Shown: positions 5,529 to 6,831 of the stretch, one piece after another | How positions within the stretch are numbered: position 1 is the first letter of the stretch | Layout: each line of letters opens with the position of its first letter | DNA from: Bacteroidales bacterium | GTDB taxonomy: Bacteria > Bacteroidota > Bacteroidia > Bacteroidales > UBA932 | DNA length: 6,831 bases | NCBI GenBank assembly: GCA_024683255.1 | Contig: JAIKYL010000143.1 | Location: 1-6,831 of the forward strand | Direction: 5' to 3' | Notes under the pieces: model-generated | Seen by the model: only the letters and a program-made list of their open reading frames with translations | The model's database searches: none | What the model was told of the DNA's origin: nothing | Position numbers and translations under genes: made by a program

Positions 5529-6831
5529 ATAGTTGTTCTGCTGGAGGGCAGGGTCCTTGTCAATCTCGCCCTGAGGGATGGGCCAGTATTTCTTGTTCTC
5601 AGTCCAGTCGTTCTGGCGCCACTCGTGGTTGGAGGCCTTGAGGACGGAAGAAGCCAGGCCGCTGCGGACCAGGTCCCAGTAGCGCTTGCCTTCGCCCACG
5701 AACTCCTTGTGACGCTCCTGGATGATATCTTCGCGGGAGACGCCGGTGTCGTGGCAGTTGGCGCGGTCGCGGACCTGCTGCAGATAGCTGGAACCATCCT
5801 GTCCCAGGAGGACGGAGAGTTCGGCGGCGTTCAGCAGGGTCTCGGCATAACGGTAGATGCGCTCGTTGTTGCCATAGTTCAGGTTATCGGAAGCGATGTA
5901 ACCGTGGTTACCGCCTTCACGGGCGATGTACTTGCGGTTCCAGAAGCCGGTGTCCTGCCAACGGGGGGTGTATTCGGCACCCGGGTGGGTTTCGGCATAC
6001 TTGGCGAAGTTCAGGATGCCGCCGTCCTTGCGGATATCGTCGTCGGCATACATGTCGTAGGCGCTCTTGGCGATGGTGCCGAAGCCCCAGCCTTCGTGAT
6101 AGTCGGGGACGTTCTTGGTGGCGGGGATGCCGGTGAGGATGGAGTTCACCTGGCCGCCGGTGGCGATGGAGTTGCCCCAGTCGCGGACACCGCCTTCAGA
6201 AATGTAGTTGATTTCCCAGATGGATTCGGAGCACCATTCACCGCTCTCTTCCCAAATGCCGGCGAAATCGGCTACCAGGGCATACTGACCGGAGCTGATA
6301 ATCTCCTTCATGTAGTTGAGGGCCGTCTGATAACGGGTCTGGTCGTTCTGGTACAGAACCGCCTCGGTGTAAAGCATATAAGCCATGGCCAGGGTTACAC
6401 GGCCTTCGTTTCCGCCGGCAGCCTTCATCGGCAGCACCTTGAGGGCGATGGCGTCCTCGATGAGCTTGATGAACTTGGCGTAAACCTCGTCGTGGCCCAG
6501 CTGATCGGCAATGTAGGGGGACTCCAGGAGCTCCTCCCAGTAGGGAACGTTGCCCCAAAGTTTCCACAGCATATTGTAGTAGTAGGCCATCAGCACCTTG
6601 GCTTCGGCAATATAGAGGTTCTTGGTGGCATCGCTCACGCCTTCGGCCCCGTCAATGTATTTGATGAGGGTGGCGGCGCGGTTGATTCCGGAATAGTTCA
6701 CGGTCCAGAACTGGTTGCACACGTCGGTGGGAGTGGCGGTATAATAGTGCGTCTTCACGATGAGCGGCTGGTCACCTTCGTTGGAACCACCGGCATACAC
6801 ATCGTCACCCATCACGTCAAAGATGAGGTGG
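5526..6831 (-). CDS. SusD/RagB-family outer-membrane glycan-binding lipoprotein (5' end outside window)
   Basis: Partial gene with 434 codons visible; the frame stays open to the window edge. A GTG at 6815 could be taken as a start, but codons upstream of it continue a typical SusD sequence (HLIFDVMGDDVYAGG, like the 'DDvyxGG' region near the N-terminus of SusD proteins). The true start, signal peptide and perhaps 90-110 residues are therefore missing. Family hallmarks are clear: the TPR-like helical region (AEAKVLMAYYYNMLWKLWGNVPYWEE), YRYAETLLNAAEL, the C-terminal RHKEFVGEGKRYWDLVR motif (about 5665-5715), and the ending WPIPQGEID...LQQNNY. SusD proteins sit on the cell surface as lids over SusC TonB-dependent transporters and bind the incoming glycan, so a susC gene is expected just beyond 6831. 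First visible gene of the operon, 12 bases ahead of the SGBP gene. The family is certain; the ligand is inferred from the downstream enzymes. Confidence 0.96.
   Translation of the reverse strand, partial: HLIFDVMGDDVYAGGSNEGDQPLIVKTHYYTATPTDVCNQFWTVNYSGINRAATLIKYIDGAEGVSDATKNLYIAEAKVLMAYYYNMLWKLWGNVPYWEELLESPYIADQLGHDEVYAKFIKLIEDAIALKVLPMKAAGGNEGRVTLAMAYMLYTEAVLYQNDQTRYQTALNYMKEIISSGQYALVADFAGIWEESGEWCSESIWEINYISEGGVRDWGNSIATGGQVNSILTGIPATKNVPDYHEGWGFGTIAKSAYDMYADDDIRKDGGILNFAKYAETHPGAEYTPRWQDTGFWNRKYIAREGGNHGYIASDNLNYGNNERIYRYAETLLNAAELSVLLGQDGSSYLQQVRDRANCHDTGVSREDIIQERHKEFVGEGKRYWDLVRSGLASSVLKASNHEWRQNDWTENKKYWPIPQGEIDKDPALQQNNY

Noticed and set aside
6813..6815. GTG as the start of the SusD-like gene
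   Set aside because: The codons upstream remain open and read as conserved SusD sequence, and a start here would lack the signal peptide and first helices. The gene is cut by the window edge.

Overview
This window is a stretch of a Bacteroidota polysaccharide utilisation locus (PUL), and all four genes lie on the minus strand. The evidence is a SusD/RagB-family lipoprotein, a multi-domain surface glycan-binding lipoprotein, a BACON-GH16 endo-glucanase and a GH3 beta-glucosidase in one tightly packed series. The base composition is GC-rich (roughly 55-60 % by eye) with GC-rich third codon positions. That suggests a GC-rich Bacteroidales lineage (Alistipes/Rikenellaceae or related uncultured groups) rather than a typical AT-rich Bacteroides, but the lineage is only inferred.

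Layout in transcription order, from high to low coordinates: (1) 6831-5526, susD-like gene whose N-terminal part lies outside the window; (2) 5513-3072, an 813-residue surface glycan-binding protein (SGBP) made of signal peptide, PKD domain, two divergent copies of a ~170-180-residue module I do not recognise, a Pro-rich linker and two near-identical 155-residue CBM4-like modules; (3) 3071-1941, GH16 laminarinase-type lipoprotein with an N-terminal BACON domain; (4) 1937-1, GH3 lipoprotein cut off by the window edge just as its C-terminal domain begins. The gaps are 12, 0 and 3 bases, so the genes almost certainly form one operon with translational coupling. No promoter, terminator, RNA gene, mobile element or CRISPR array was found, and no stretch over 300 bases lacks a gene.

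Likely joint function (inference from family knowledge): SusD, with a SusC transporter presumably encoded just upstream, and the SGBP capture a beta-1,3-glucan such as laminarin or a fungal/cereal beta-glucan. GH16 cuts it internally, oligosaccharides are imported, and GH3 trims them to glucose. The set resembles the known 1,3-beta-glucan utilisation loci of gut Bacteroides. The overall system is therefore of a known kind. The part most worth a second look is the SGBP, which carries two independent tandem duplications, one involving an unrecognised domain.
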